Shown piece after piece: positions 1-8,890 of a stretch of 37,957 nucleotides of DNA; position 1 is the first letter of the stretch; the number at the start of each line of letters is the position of its first letter. The translations under genes and the position numbers were made by a program. A model generated the notes under the pieces. The model worked only from the letters and a program-made list of their open reading frames with translations. It was not told the DNA's origin and did no database searches. Source of the DNA: Novosphingobium sp. (lineage in GTDB: Bacteria; Pseudomonadota; Alphaproteobacteria; Sphingomonadales; Sphingomonadaceae); NCBI GenBank assembly GCA_004211435.1, contig SECS01000086.1, positions 1 to 37,957 of the forward strand. The letters are read 5' to 3'.

Positions 1-387
1 TTCCGCGCACCCCGCCGCGTCGCCGATGGCCAGCGCGACGGCACCGATCCGCAGATCGTCTTCGGCCGCGGCTACGACCACAACTTCGCGCTCGACAAAG
101 GCCTGACCGCCCGGCCCGAACTGGCCGCGCGGCTCGAGGATCCGGCTTCGGGCCGCGTGCTCGAGGTGCTGACCACCGAGCCCGGCGTCCAGTTCTATGC
201 GGGCAACTTCCTCGACGGAACGCTGATCGGCAAGCACGGCCACGTCTACCGCATGGGCGACGGCATCGCGCTCGAGCCGCAGAAATTCCCCGATGCGCCC
301 AACCAGGCCGCCTTCACCTCTCCGCGCGTCGATCCCGGCAAGCCCTACCGGCACGCCATGATCTACCGCCTGTCCACTTCACGCTGA
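1..387 (+). CDS. galM: Aldose 1-epimerase (galactose mutarotase), C-terminal part
   Basis: This is the last 128 codons of a gene that begins left of the window. Frame 1 is open from the first base to the TGA at 385-387. Aldose 1-epimerases interconvert alpha and beta anomers of free sugars. The visible part carries the family C-terminal pattern: GYDHNF near residue 40 of the fragment, [16 protein letters not shown] near residue 58 (the conserved segment before the last strands), and a terminal YRHAMIYRL strand. The stop lies 10 bases before xylD, so it is probably co-transcribed with the sugar-acid genes. There, anomer conversion would supply the form of pentose used by a dehydrogenase upstream. 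The family is clear. The sugar substrate is inferred from context only. Confidence 0.9.
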   Translation, partial: FRAPRRVADGQRDGTDPQIVFGRGYDHNFALDKGLTARPELAARLEDPASGRVLEVLTTEPGVQFYAGNFLDGTLIGKHGHVYRMGDGIALEPQKFPDAPNQAAFTSPRVDPGKPYRHAMIYRLSTSR

Positions 388-397
388 TCGAGACCCC

Positions 398-2194
398 ATG
401 ACCGACCAAGCCAAGCCCAAGCTGCGTTCGCGCGCCTGGTTCGACAATCCCGACAACATCGACATGACCTCGCTCTATCTCGAGCGGTACCTCAACTTCG
501 GCCTGAGCCTGGAGGAGCTGCGCTCGGGCAAGCCGATCATCGGCATCGCCCAGACCGGCAGCGACCTGTCGCCCTGCAACCGCCACCACATCGTCCTGGC
601 CGAGCGCATCCGCGAAGGCATCCGCGAGGCCGGCGGCATCGCGCTCGAATTTCCGGTCCATCCGATCCAGGAAACCGGCAAGCGGCCCACGGCCGGTCTC
701 GATCGCAACCTGGCCTATCTCGGCCTCGTCGAGGCGATCTACGGCTATCCGCTCGACGGCGTGGTGCTGACCACGGGCTGCGACAAGACCACCCCGGCGC
801 TGCTGATGGCCGCGGCGACGGTCAACCTGCCGGCGATCGCGCTGTCGGTCGGCCCCATGCTCAACGGCTGGCACAAGGGCGAGCGCACGGGTTCGGGCAC
901 GATCGTCTGGAAGGGCCGCGAGATGCTGGCCAAGGGCGAGCTCGACAACGACGGCTTCATCAAGCTCGTCGCTTCCTCCGCCCCCTCGACCGGCTATTGC
1001 AACACGATGGGCACGGCGACGACGATGAACTCGCTCGCCGAGGCTCTGGGCATGATGCTGCCCGGCTCGGCCGCGATCCCCGCGCCCTACCGCGACCGCC
1101 AGGAATGCGCCTATCACACCGGCAAGCGCATCGTCGCCATGGTGGAAGAGGACCTCAAGCCTTCGGACATCCTGACGCTCGACGCGTTCCACAACGCGAT
1201 CGTCGTCAACTCCGCGATCGGCGGCTCGACCAATGCGCCGATCCATCTGGCCGCGATCGCGCGCCACATCGGCGTCGACCTGCCGCTGACCGACTGGGAG
1301 CGCGTGGGCCACAAGGTGCCGCTGCTGGTGAACCTCCAGCCGGCAGGCGAATACCTGGGCGAGGACTACTATCACGCCGGCGGCGTGCCCGCCGTGGTGG
1401 CGCAGCTCATGGGCCAGGGCCTGATCCGCGAGGGCGCGATGACGGTCAACGGCCGCACCATGGGCGACAACTGCCGCGACGCGACGATCGAGGACGAGAA
1501 GGTCATCCGCCCGTTCGACCAGCCGCTCAAGACCGACGCCGGCTTCCTCGTGCTGTCGGGCAACCTGTTCGACGCGGCGGTGATGAAGACCAGCGTCATC
1601 AGCGAGGAGTTCCGCCAGCGCTACCTGTCGAACCCCGCCGATCCCGAAGCCTTCGAAGGCCCCGCGATCGTGTTCGACGGGCCCGAGGACTATCACCACC
1701 GCATCGACGATCCGTCGCTCGGCATCACCTCGCAGACCTTGATGTTCATGCGCGGCGCCGGCCCGATCGGCTATCCGGGCGCGGCCGAGGTCGTGAACAT
1801 GCGGCCGCCGGCTTACCTGATCACCGAAGGTGTCAGCGCCCTGCCCTGCATCGGCGACGGTCGCCAGTCGGGCACCAGCGGCAGCCCTTCGATCCTCAAC
1901 GCCTCGCCCGAAGCCGCAGCGATGGGCGGCCTCGCGCTGCTGCGCACCGGCGACCGCGTGCGCATGGATCTCGGCAAGGGCCGGGTGGACGTGCTCATCC
2001 CCGACGAGGAACTGGCCGAGCGGCGCGCAGCCCTGGTCGCAAAGGGCGGCTATCCCTACCCGGCATCGCAGACGCCATGGCAGGAGATCCAGCGCAGTGT
2101 CGTCGGCCAGCTCGACACCGGCGCGATTCTCGAGGGTGCGGAAAAGTACCAGCGGATCGCGCAGACGCAGGGCCTGCCTCGCGACAACCACTAA
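398..2194 (+). CDS. xylD: Sugar-acid dehydratase of the IlvD/Edd family, probably D-xylonate dehydratase
   Basis: The 598-residue protein dehydrates an aldonic acid to a 2-keto-3-deoxy acid using an iron-sulfur cluster and Mg. The likely cluster cysteines are C60 (in SDLSPCN), C128 (TTGCDKTTP) and C200 (GYCNTMGT), the same positions or nearly so as in Caulobacter XylD. The whole chain resembles that enzyme, from the N-terminal [20 protein letters not shown] to the C-terminal PRDNH ending, and the length is normal (about 590). It lies between an aldose epimerase and an SMP-30 lactonase, which fits the oxidative Weimberg or Dahms-type pentose route. L-arabonate dehydratases belong to the same family and share these motifs, so D-xylonate as substrate is likely but not proven. 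The start at 398 follows the upstream stop by 10 bases. Confidence 0.9.
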   Translation: MTDQAKPKLRSRAWFDNPDNIDMTSLYLERYLNFGLSLEELRSGKPIIGIAQTGSDLSPCNRHHIVLAERIREGIREAGGIALEFPVHPIQETGKRPTAGLDRNLAYLGLVEAIYGYPLDGVVLTTGCDKTTPALLMAAATVNLPAIALSVGPMLNGWHKGERTGSGTIVWKGREMLAKGELDNDGFIKLVASSAPSTGYCNTMGTATTMNSLAEALGMMLPGSAAIPAPYRDRQECAYHTGKRIVAMVEEDLKPSDILTLDAFHNAIVVNSAIGGSTNAPIHLAAIARHIGVDLPLTDWERVGHKVPLLVNLQPAGEYLGEDYYHAGGVPAVVAQLMGQGLIREGAMTVNGRTMGDNCRDATIEDEKVIRPFDQPLKTDAGFLVLSGNLFDAAVMKTSVISEEFRQRYLSNPADPEAFEGPAIVFDGPEDYHHRIDDPSLGITSQTLMFMRGAGPIGYPGAAEVVNMRPPAYLITEGVSALPCIGDGRQSGTSGSPSILNASPEAAAMGGLALLRTGDRVRMDLGKGRVDVLIPDEELAERRAALVAKGGYPYPASQTPWQEIQRSVVGQLDTGAILEGAEKYQRIAQTQGLPRDNH

Positions 2195-2227
2195 GCGGCG
2201 CTTAGCGGCACTAAGGGGGACACGGCG

Positions 2228-3082
2228 ATGGCACAGTGGCGGATGATCGAGCGCGAGGTGCGCGACACGCTGGGCGAAGGCACGGCCTGGTCGGCACGCG
2301 AACAGGCGCTGTACTGGGTCGACATCCTCGATCCGGCGCTCAACCGCCTGTCGCTCGTTGACGGTGCAATCGCGCGCTGGGCCATGCCCGAGCCGCTCGG
2401 CTGGGTGGTCGAGCGCACGCGTGGCGGCATGATCGGAGGCTTCCAGAGCGGCTTCGCCGAAATCGATGTCGAACCCCTGGCGATCTGGCCGCTCGGCGAT
2501 CCCGAACCGCATTTCCCGGGCAACCGCATGAACGACGGCAAGGCCGACCGTCACGGCGCCATCTGGTGCGGCACGATGGAAATGGCCGAGGAGAACCCCC
2601 GGGGCTCGCTCTACCGGCTCGATCCCGACGGCAGCTGGGCGCCGATGGACACCGGCTACATGGTGCCAAACGGCCCGGCCTTTTCGGCCTGCGGACGCTG
2701 GCTCTATCATTCGGACACCGGCCTGCGGACGATCTACCGCTTCGCGCTGACCGAGACCGGCCTCGCCGATCGCCAGGTCTTCGCGCGCTTCGAGGAGGCC
2801 GATGGCTATCCTGACGGCATGACCGTCGACGCCGAGGGTTTCCTCTGGGTCGCGCACTGGGATGGCGGCCGGGTCAGCCGCTTCGACGAGCAGGGCAGGG
2901 TCGAACGATCGATCGCCCTGCCCGCCCGCCGCACGACCAACATCGCCTTCGCCGGGCCGAACCTCGACCGCATGTTCGTGACCTCGGCCGCCATCGGCCT
3001 CGAACCGTCCGCCTACGACGGCGCGCTGTTCGAAGTGGACGCGGGCGTGCAAGGCCTTCCGACCCACACCTACGCCGGCTAG
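2228..3082 (+). CDS. xylC: SMP-30/gluconolactonase family lactonase, probably xylono-1,4-lactonase
   Basis: The 284-residue beta-propeller enzyme hydrolyses an aldonolactone to the free acid. Predicted divalent-metal ligands are E17 (GEGTAW), N148 (VPNGP) and D196 (YPDGMTVD). R100 and N102 (GNRMNDGK) are the usual substrate-contact residues of the SMP-30 family. The start ATG is preceded by AGGGGG about 10 bases upstream, and the gene begins 33 bases after xylD. In a xylose operon it would open xylonolactone to xylonate for the upstream dehydratase. Caulobacter XylC has the same metal-ligand layout. Related gluconolactonases and arabinolactonases cannot be excluded from sequence alone. No signal peptide is seen, so it is cytoplasmic. 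Confidence 0.87.
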   Translation: MAQWRMIEREVRDTLGEGTAWSAREQALYWVDILDPALNRLSLVDGAIARWAMPEPLGWVVERTRGGMIGGFQSGFAEIDVEPLAIWPLGDPEPHFPGNRMNDGKADRHGAIWCGTMEMAEENPRGSLYRLDPDGSWAPMDTGYMVPNGPAFSACGRWLYHSDTGLRTIYRFALTETGLADRQVFARFEEADGYPDGMTVDAEGFLWVAHWDGGRVSRFDEQGRVERSIALPARRTTNIAFAGPNLDRMFVTSAAIGLEPSAYDGALFEVDAGVQGLPTHTYAG

Positions 3083-3163
3083 CGCCAAGCCCGATCGGCA
3101 CCGGCCTCGGCCTAGACCCCATCGGCATTGCAAATGGGCCGCGAAGGCCCGACAGGGCTTCCC

Positions 3164-5431
3164 ATGGACGATACGCTACGCCGCGCGGCACTCGACTATC
3201 ATCGCTATCCCCAGCCCGGGAAGATGCGGATCGAGCCGACCAAACGCATGGTCAACCAGCGCGACCTCGCGCTCGCCTATTCGCCAGGTGTCGCCGCACC
3301 CTGCGAAGAGATCGCCGCCGATCCCGACAAGGCCTTCGAATATACCGCGCGCGGCAATCTGGTCGCGGTGATCTCGAACGGCACGGCCGTGCTCGGCCTT
3401 GGCGCGATCGGGGCGCTGGCCTCGAAGCCCGTGATGGAAGGCAAGGCCGTCCTCTTCAAGAAATTCGCCGACATCGACGTGTTCGACATCGAGGTCGACA
3501 CGACCGATCCCGACAAGTTCGTCGAGGCGGTGGCGCTGCTCGAACCGACCTTCGGCGGCATCAACCTGGAAGACATCAAGGCGCCCGAGTGCTTCGCGAT
3601 CGAGGCGGCGCTCAAGGCGCGGATGAACATTCCGGTCTTCCACGACGACCAGCACGGTACCGCGATCGTCGTCGCCGCGGCGGTGCGCAACGCGCTGGTG
3701 CTCCAGGGCAAGACCCTCGCCGAGGCGCGGCTGGTGACTTCGGGCGCCGGCGCGGCGGCACTGGCCTGCGTCGACCTGCTCGTCTCGATGGGGCTCCCGG
3801 CCGAGAACGTGACCCTGACCGACAAGGACGGCGTCGTCCACGCCGGCCGCGAAGGCATGGGCGAGAACATGGCGCGCTATGCCCGCCATACCGACGCGCG
3901 CAGCCTGCCCGAGGTCCTGCCCGGCGCCAACGTGTTCCTCGGCCTCTCGGCGCCCGGCGTGCTCAAGCCCGAGTGGCTGCCGCTGCTGGCCGAACGTCCG
4001 CTGATCTTCGCCCTGGCCAATCCCGAGCCCGAAATCCGGCCCGAAGTCGCGCGCGCCGCCCGGCCCGATGCGATCGTCGCCACCGGGCGTTCGGACTATC
4101 CGAACCAGGTCAACAACGTCCTGTGCTTTCCCTATATCTTCCGCGGCGCGCTCGATGTCGGCGCGACGACGATCAACGAGGCGATGAAGGTCGCCGCGGC
4201 CGAGGCCATCGCCTCGCTGGCACGGTTGCCCGCGCATGAAAGCGTCGCCCAGGCCTATGGCGGCCAGAAGCTGACCTTCGGTCCGGACTATATCATCCCG
4301 ACGCCGTTCGATCCGCGCCTGATCGCCGAGATCGCGCCCGCCGTCGCTCAGGCGGCGATGGACAGCGGCGTCGCTCGGCGCACGCTCGATATCGACGCCT
4401 ATCGCCAGTCGCTGAGCCGCCAGAACACCCGTTCGGCGCAGCTGATGATGCCCGTGTTCGAAGCGGCACGCCACAGCCAGACGCGCGTTGTCTATGGCGA
4501 GGGCGAGGACGAGCGCGTGCTGCGCGCGATCCAGGACGGGCTCGACGAAGGCATCGTCCGCCCGGTGATCGTCGCGCGACGCCGGATCCTCGAACACCGC
4601 CTGCCGAGCCTCGGCCTGCGCTTCGAGCTCGACCGCGATGTCGAGGTGATCGATCCCGAGACCGATCATGAGGTGATCGCCCCGCTGGTCGAGGCCTATC
4701 GCCAGGTCGCGGCGCGCAAGGGCGTACCTTCGGCGGAGATCATCCGCCACGTCTATCGCCGCCCGACCGTGACTGCGGCCATGCTGCTGCGCACGGGCCA
4801 TGTCGACGCGGCGCTGGTCGGCGGCAATTCGGAATACTGGGGCCAGATCGAATATGTCCTGCGCATCATCGATCGCGCGCCCGACAAGAGCCGCGTCTAT
4901 GCGCTGTCGGGGCTGATCCTCGAACAGGGCGCGCTATTCATCACCGACACGCACATGGTGCCCGAACCGACGCCCGCGCAGGTGGCCGAGATGGCGATCC
5001 TGGCGGCCGCGGAAGTCCGTCAGTTCGGCCTAGAACCGCGCGTCGCGCTGCTCTCGCACTCGAACTTCGGCGCCTCGCACAGCCCCAGCGCGCGCAAGAT
5101 GCGGACTGCGCTCGGCCTGATCCGCGAGGCCGCACCCGACCTGCTCGTCGACGGCGAGATGCACGCCGATGCAGCGCTGTCCCAGCCCGTGCGCGAGCGG
5201 CTCGTACCCGACAGCGCCTTCGAGGGCGCCGCCAACGTGCTGGTCATGCCCAATCTCGATGCTGCCAACATCACGCTGACCGCGCTCTCGGCCTCGTCGA
5301 GTTCGCCCACGGTCGGACCGATGCTGATGGGCCTGTCGAAGCCGATCCATGTGCTCACACCCAACATCACCGCGCGCGGCATCCTCAACCTGACGACGAT
5401 CGCCGCAGCGGAGGTCGCCCAACGGCGCTAG
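3164..5431 (+). CDS. maeB: NADP-dependent malic enzyme with C-terminal phosphotransacetylase-like domain
   Basis: This enzyme oxidatively decarboxylates malate to pyruvate and makes NADPH. The 755 residues show the MaeB architecture: malic N-terminal domain (about 1-150, with [14 protein letters not shown]), NAD-binding domain (about 160-400) and a phosphate acetyl/butyryl transferase-like domain (about 425-755). In known MaeB proteins that last domain is regulatory (acetyl-CoA sensing) and not catalytic. I chose the ATG at 3164 because [20 protein letters not shown] matches the usual MaeB N-terminus. An in-frame ATG at 3134 and a TTG at 3128 would add 10-12 atypical residues. The gene lies 81 bases after xylC on the same strand. 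It may be read with the pentose operon, where it would link keto-acid and TCA flow, or from its own promoter. Confidence 0.95.
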   Translation: MDDTLRRAALDYHRYPQPGKMRIEPTKRMVNQRDLALAYSPGVAAPCEEIAADPDKAFEYTARGNLVAVISNGTAVLGLGAIGALASKPVMEGKAVLFKKFADIDVFDIEVDTTDPDKFVEAVALLEPTFGGINLEDIKAPECFAIEAALKARMNIPVFHDDQHGTAIVVAAAVRNALVLQGKTLAEARLVTSGAGAAALACVDLLVSMGLPAENVTLTDKDGVVHAGREGMGENMARYARHTDARSLPEVLPGANVFLGLSAPGVLKPEWLPLLAERPLIFALANPEPEIRPEVARAARPDAIVATGRSDYPNQVNNVLCFPYIFRGALDVGATTINEAMKVAAAEAIASLARLPAHESVAQAYGGQKLTFGPDYIIPTPFDPRLIAEIAPAVAQAAMDSGVARRTLDIDAYRQSLSRQNTRSAQLMMPVFEAARHSQTRVVYGEGEDERVLRAIQDGLDEGIVRPVIVARRRILEHRLPSLGLRFELDRDVEVIDPETDHEVIAPLVEAYRQVAARKGVPSAEIIRHVYRRPTVTAAMLLRTGHVDAALVGGNSEYWGQIEYVLRIIDRAPDKSRVYALSGLILEQGALFITDTHMVPEPTPAQVAEMAILAAAEVRQFGLEPRVALLSHSNFGASHSPSARKMRTALGLIREAAPDLLVDGEMHADAALSQPVRERLVPDSAFEGAANVLVMPNLDAANITLTALSASSSSPTVGPMLMGLSKPIHVLTPNITARGILNLTTIAAAEVAQRR

Positions 5432-5499
5432 GCCCGTTGATCGCGGCCTCCCGGCAGTACGAAGCGCGCGGTGATCGTGATCGGCCCGACCGATGCTTC

Positions 5500-5590
5500 G
5501 GGCATTAAAAAACCCCCCGCCGAAGCGGGGGGTTAAAGTCTGGAGCCCGTGGAGGATGTAAAATTTCCGCGGGCGCGTCTTTCGAAGGAC
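5500..5590 (-). ncRNA. Possible small RNA with anti-Shine-Dalgarno loop
   Basis: On the minus strand, about 85 bases end in the strong intrinsic terminator at 5534-5505. Upstream of it a GCCCG/CGGGC stem (5574-5570 with 5549-5545) closes a 20-base loop that contains CCUCC (5555-5551), which is complementary to ribosome-binding sites. A TTGACG box at 5623-5618 lies at a suitable distance to act as a -35 element. The -10 match 17 bases downstream is poor. No good reading frame covers the segment. A CUCC-rich hairpin loop followed by a terminator hairpin is a known design among alphaproteobacterial trans-acting small RNAs. Membership in a named family is not established, and it could also be only a 3' UTR of the 5701-5913 gene. 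Confidence 0.42.
5505..5534 (-). terminator. Intrinsic terminator for minus-strand transcription
   Basis: There is a perfect 10-bp stem, 5511-5520 with 5525-5534, and a CGAA loop on the + strand (UUCG on the - strand). On the minus strand the stem is followed by a run of six U residues (A-run 5507-5512 on the + strand, partly in the stem). There is no T-run on the + strand side, so it serves transcripts arriving from the right (a small RNA or the 5701-5913 gene) better than maeB. Confidence 0.8.
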
Positions 5591-5600
5591 TCCCACGATG

Positions 5601-5673
5601 CATGTTGGAAAGCAGACCGTCAATATCCTGTCGTAAATGCAACATGAACCGCGCGCCGTTGTCGGCGCGGTTC
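5601..5673. repeat. Two inverted repeats in the intergenic region
   Basis: CATGTTG (5601-5607) is repeated inverted as CAACATG (5639-5645). Immediately after, GAACCGCGC (5646-5654) pairs with GCGCGGTTC (5665-5673) in a 9-bp stem with a 10-base loop. The second hairpin lies just downstream of the small gene ending at 5701 (minus strand) and may protect or end its transcript, though there is no U-run. Confidence 0.5.
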
Positions 5674-5700
5674 GATGGTCGACGACGGATTCCGGTCGCT

Positions 5701-5913
5701 TTAGATGCTGTTGCTCATCATCAGGCGGCTGGGGGCCGCATCGAGCGGGATTGCTTGAACCAGCCGAGCCTTGGCCTCACCGGCCTTGCGGCGATAGGCT
5801 TCGGCCATGGCCTGATGCATCTTGCGGGCAGGTTCGTCGGACGTGGCGGCGGCGAGTTGTTCGTGCATTTCCGCGCGCTCGATATAGGCCTGGGCATCAG
5901 GTGAATCGAACAT
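5701..5913 (-). CDS. Small conserved-looking helical protein of unknown function
   Basis: This is a 70-residue protein, charged and Ala-rich, predicted as two helices (about residues 6-26 and 28-55) with no membrane segment, signal peptide or cysteine. The ATG at 5913 has a good ribosome site, AGGAG, 7 bases upstream on the minus strand, which supports real expression. It lies 78 bases downstream of the SpoVR gene on the same strand, with a palindrome containing a DnaA box in the gap. It might be the last gene of the stress operon or separately expressed. I do not recognise a family. Confidence 0.65.
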   Translation of the reverse strand: MFDSPDAQAYIERAEMHEQLAAATSDEPARKMHQAMAEAYRRKAGEAKARLVQAIPLDAAPSRLMMSNSI

Positions 5914-5928
5914 CTGATCGCTCCTATC

Positions 5929-5948
5929 CCCTGTGTTTATCCACAGGG
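5929..5948. promoter_or_regulatory. Palindrome with a perfect DnaA-box sequence
   Basis: TTATCCACA at 5937-5945 matches the strong DnaA-box consensus exactly. It sits inside an inverted repeat, CCCTGTG (5929-5935) and CACAGGG (5942-5948), just upstream of the ribosome site of the 70-residue gene. It could be a DnaA-responsive site or a hairpin in the mRNA. A single 9-mer can also occur by chance. Confidence 0.4.
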
Positions 5949-5991
5949 CATACTCCGATTCCGGAACGGATAGAAGCGGATTCCCCGGCGG

Positions 5992-7545
5992 TCAGCCCTC
6001 GGCCAGTCTCGGCCCCGTCGCCCTTGGCCGCGCCTTGTGCTCCTTGAGCGAAGAGCCGCCTTCGGGCTCGATCTCCCTGAGCACGACCTCGTAACCCCAG
6101 AGATCGGCGAGGTGCTGGACGACGCGGCAGGCGTCCTTCTCGGCCAGCAGCACGCCGTTGGTGACATGATGCTCGAGCATCAGGGTGCGATCACCGGCAA
6201 GGTCGACGTCGACGATCTGGATGTCGGGCTCCTGCCACGAGATGTCGTACTGGCGCGCAAGGCCGCGGCGCAGCTCGCGATAGCCGCGCTCGTCATGGAT
6301 CGCGTCGACCTTGATGTGATCGACCTTCTCGTGATCGTCGAGCTTGAACAGCCGCCATTGGCGCATGAGTCTGGGAGACAGGAACTGCGAGACGAAACTC
6401 TCGTCGCGATAGTTCGCCCAGATGTGTTTCAAGGTACCCTCGACGTCGCCGTTGCCGGCAATGTCGGGCGACCACAGCCGGTCTTCCTCGGTCGGCGCGA
6501 CGCAGACCTGGGCGATGTCCTGCATCATGTTGTAGCCGACCCAATAGGGGTTGAGCCCACCGTAATGGCCCGAATCGAACATCGGCTGGCTGACGACGTT
6601 GGTGTGCGAGGTGAGGAATTCGAGGAAGGATCCCTCGGTGATGTGGCCGCGCTGGTGGAGCGTGGTCATGATCCGGTAGTGGACGTAGCAGGCCGCGCCC
6701 TCGTTCATCACCTTGGTCTGACCCTGGGGATAGAAATACTGCGCGAGCACGCGGGTGATGCGCAGAATCTCGCGCTGCCAGGGCGCGAGCCGCGGCGCCG
6801 ACTTCTCGAGAAAGTAGAGCACGTTCTCCTGCGGCAGCCCCAGCGCCGCGGCGCGCGCGCTGACGCCGGCATCGGCCGCCTTGGCCTTGGCCGCGGGCAG
6901 CGTGCGGTAGATGTCGTCGTAATCGCGCTCGCGCTGCGCGTGGCGCACGTTCTCGCGCGCGAGCTCGGCCTTGAGGTCGCGCGCCTGGCCGCGCGGGTAG
7001 CGGTGCACGCCCTGGCGGTTAAGCGCATGCGCCGCGTCGAGCAGACGTTCGACCTGGACCTGGCCATACCGCTCTTCGCACTGCGAGATGTAGCGCTTGG
7101 CGAATTCGAGATAGTCGAGGATGCCCTCGGCATCGGTCCACTGCTGGAACAGGTAGTTGTTCTTGAAGAAGTGGTTGTGCCCGAACGCCGCGTGCGCGAG
7201 CACGAGCGTCTGCATCGTCGCCGAATTCTCCTCCATGATGTAGTTGATGCAGGGGTCCGAATTGATCACCAGCTCGTAGGCGAGCCCGCGCTGGCCCTTG
7301 CGGTACATCAGCTCGTTGGTCAGGAACTGCTTGCCGAACGACCAGTGGTTGTAGAGCAGCGGCATGCCCGTCGAGCTGTAGGCATCGAGCATCTGCTCGG
7401 CGGTGATGACCTCGATCTGGTTGGGATAGGTGTTGAGGTCGAGCTCCTCGCGGGCGATCGTTTCGACGGTGTCGTAGATCCGCTGGATCGTATCGAAATT
7501 CCAGTCGCTGCCCTCGTACAGCGGCTTGGCGGCGAGCTTGGTCAT
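5992..7545 (-). CDS. SpoVR family protein (YcgB-like)
   Basis: The 517-residue protein belongs to the SpoVR/YcgB family. The family is named for a Bacillus spore cortex gene but is widespread in non-sporulating proteobacteria, where its biochemical role is unknown. Length matches the family (about 510). Recognisable stretches include PLLYNHWSFGKQF, INSDPCINYIMEENSATMQTLVLAHAAFGHNHFFKNN and FDSGHYGGLNPYWVGYNMM. The ATG at 7545 overlaps the stop of the DUF444 gene by 4 bases (ATGA), so the two are translationally coupled. A longer frame reaching 7680 only reads through the upstream gene. It is the third gene of the prkA-yeaH-spoVR set, which in enterobacteria is linked to stationary-phase and stress responses. 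Confidence 0.93.
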   Translation of the reverse strand: MTKLAAKPLYEGSDWNFDTIQRIYDTVETIAREELDLNTYPNQIEVITAEQMLDAYSSTGMPLLYNHWSFGKQFLTNELMYRKGQRGLAYELVINSDPCINYIMEENSATMQTLVLAHAAFGHNHFFKNNYLFQQWTDAEGILDYLEFAKRYISQCEERYGQVQVERLLDAAHALNRQGVHRYPRGQARDLKAELARENVRHAQRERDYDDIYRTLPAAKAKAADAGVSARAAALGLPQENVLYFLEKSAPRLAPWQREILRITRVLAQYFYPQGQTKVMNEGAACYVHYRIMTTLHQRGHITEGSFLEFLTSHTNVVSQPMFDSGHYGGLNPYWVGYNMMQDIAQVCVAPTEEDRLWSPDIAGNGDVEGTLKHIWANYRDESFVSQFLSPRLMRQWRLFKLDDHEKVDHIKVDAIHDERGYRELRRGLARQYDISWQEPDIQIVDVDLAGDRTLMLEHHVTNGVLLAEKDACRVVQHLADLWGYEVVLREIEPEGGSSLKEHKARPRATGPRLAEG

Positions 7546-8864
7546 GACTGGGCCCTCCCCGCAGCCAGACCGCGCTTGGCGAAGAGTTCGCGGAACACCG
7601 GGTAGATCTCGCGCCGGTGGTGGACCTTGCGCATGACGAACTTGCCGTTCTGCCCGTCGATCTGGCCGTAGGAGCGCCACAGATCGCTCGCGCGCATCAA
7701 GGGCCCGCCCATGGCCATCATCGGGTCTTCCTCGCGCCCTACCTCGAGATAGGCGACGTACTGCGCCACCGGCATGATCTCGTCCGCCATCAGCGCGATC
7801 GTCTTGGCCGTGTCGCTGGGCATGTTGTCGCCGTCCGAGGCTTGCGCCACGTAGATGTTCCAGTCGTTCGGCGAATAACGGTCCTTCATCACCTGCAGCA
7901 TCTTCTCGAGCGCGGTCGAAACCAGGGTACCGCCGGTCTCGCGGCTGTAGAAGAAAGTCTCCTCGTCGACCTCTTCGGCGCGGTCGGTGTGGCGGATGAA
8001 CACGACCTCGAGGTGACGGTAGCAGCGCTTGAGGAACAGGTGGAGCAGCGCGTAGAACCGCTTGGCCAGATCCTTCATGTGCTCGGTCATCGAGCCCGAG
8101 ACGTCCATCAGGCAGAACATCACCGCCTGGCTGATCGGCTTGGGCGTCGGTTCGAAGCGGCGGTAGCGCAGGTCGATCGGATCGACATAGGTGATCAGCT
8201 TGCGGCGACGTTCGAGGCGTTCGTATTCCTCGCGCAGCTTGGCGAGTTCCTCGGCGTGATCGGCCCCGGTGTCTTTGGCCAAGGCTTCGAGCCGGGCGAT
8301 CTCTGCCTCGAGCTTGGCCATGTCCTCGCCGCGCGGGCGCTTGAGCGCGATGCGGCGCGACATCGAATTGCGCATGGTCCGGCCGATCGACAGCGCCGAA
8401 GGGCTGCCGCTGGTCGAATAGCCCGCCTGACGCACGCCTTCGGCCTCGCCGCTGGTCAGCTTCTTCTTGGCGAGTTCGGGCAGTTCGAGATCGTCGAGGA
8501 ACAGGTCGAGAAATTCCTCGCGGCTGAGCACGAAGCGGAATTCGTCGTCGCCCTCGCCCTGATGCCCGCCGGCGCCCTCGCCGCCACCGGGCGGACGCTC
8601 GATCTGATCGCCCGAGAGGTATTCCTTGTTGCCGGGCAGGATGTGCTCGCGGTTGCCACCACTGGCGCCGCGGCGGAAGCTGGGTTCGTGAACCTCGTCG
8701 CGCGGAATCGTGACCTCACCCTCCTGCTCGAGATCCTTGATCGAGCGATCCTTGAGGCTGTCGCGCACCGCCTGCTGGACCAAGGCCTTCGCCCGGCGCA
8801 GAAAGCGCTGTCGGTTCACCAGGCTCTTGCCACCCGGGTTCAGGCGGCGATCGACGATGTGCAT
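7542..8864 (-). CDS. yeaH: DUF444 / YeaH family protein with von Willebrand A domain
   Basis: The 440-residue protein starts with the family opening MHIVDRRLNPGGKSLVNRQRFLRR and a basic N-terminal region. A Gly-rich linker (about 91-105) and a charged coiled-coil-like stretch (about 180-222) follow. The C-terminal VWA-like domain has a MIDAS motif DVSGSM at 254-259 and a later TGGT (family MIDAS partner). Such domains bind a metal ion and usually mediate protein contacts. In E. coli YeaH is the partner of the kinase YeaG/PrkA. It lies 26 bases after prkA and overlaps spoVR by 4 bases, so the three form one operon. An AGGAGG sequence lies upstream but at a long distance (about 14 bases) from the ATG at 8864. 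Confidence 0.93.
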   Translation of the reverse strand: MHIVDRRLNPGGKSLVNRQRFLRRAKALVQQAVRDSLKDRSIKDLEQEGEVTIPRDEVHEPSFRRGASGGNREHILPGNKEYLSGDQIERPPGGGEGAGGHQGEGDDEFRFVLSREEFLDLFLDDLELPELAKKKLTSGEAEGVRQAGYSTSGSPSALSIGRTMRNSMSRRIALKRPRGEDMAKLEAEIARLEALAKDTGADHAEELAKLREEYERLERRRKLITYVDPIDLRYRRFEPTPKPISQAVMFCLMDVSGSMTEHMKDLAKRFYALLHLFLKRCYRHLEVVFIRHTDRAEEVDEETFFYSRETGGTLVSTALEKMLQVMKDRYSPNDWNIYVAQASDGDNMPSDTAKTIALMADEIMPVAQYVAYLEVGREEDPMMAMGGPLMRASDLWRSYGQIDGQNGKFVMRKVHHRREIYPVFRELFAKRGLAAGRAQS

Positions 8865-8890
8865 CTAGTTCTAGCCCGCCTCCTTTCCCA

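Noticed and set aside
314..3133. A 939-codon open frame on the minus strand opposite xylD and xylC
   Set aside because: It is the antisense shadow of strongly coding genes in GC-rich DNA: no domain, Arg/Ala/Gly-rich composition and no ribosome site.
3176..4801. Long minus-strand frame opposite maeB, and similar frames opposite prkA, nadB, gyrB and the TonB receptor
   Set aside because: Same codon-position artefact; the opposite strands encode well-recognised proteins.
5505..5534. Reading the 5.5-kb hairpin as the maeB terminator
   Set aside because: The U-run is on the minus-strand side only, so it fits transcripts from the right better.
7546..7680. 45-codon N-terminal extension of the SpoVR frame
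   Set aside because: It reads through the DUF444 gene, and SpoVR homologues start at the ATG at 7545.
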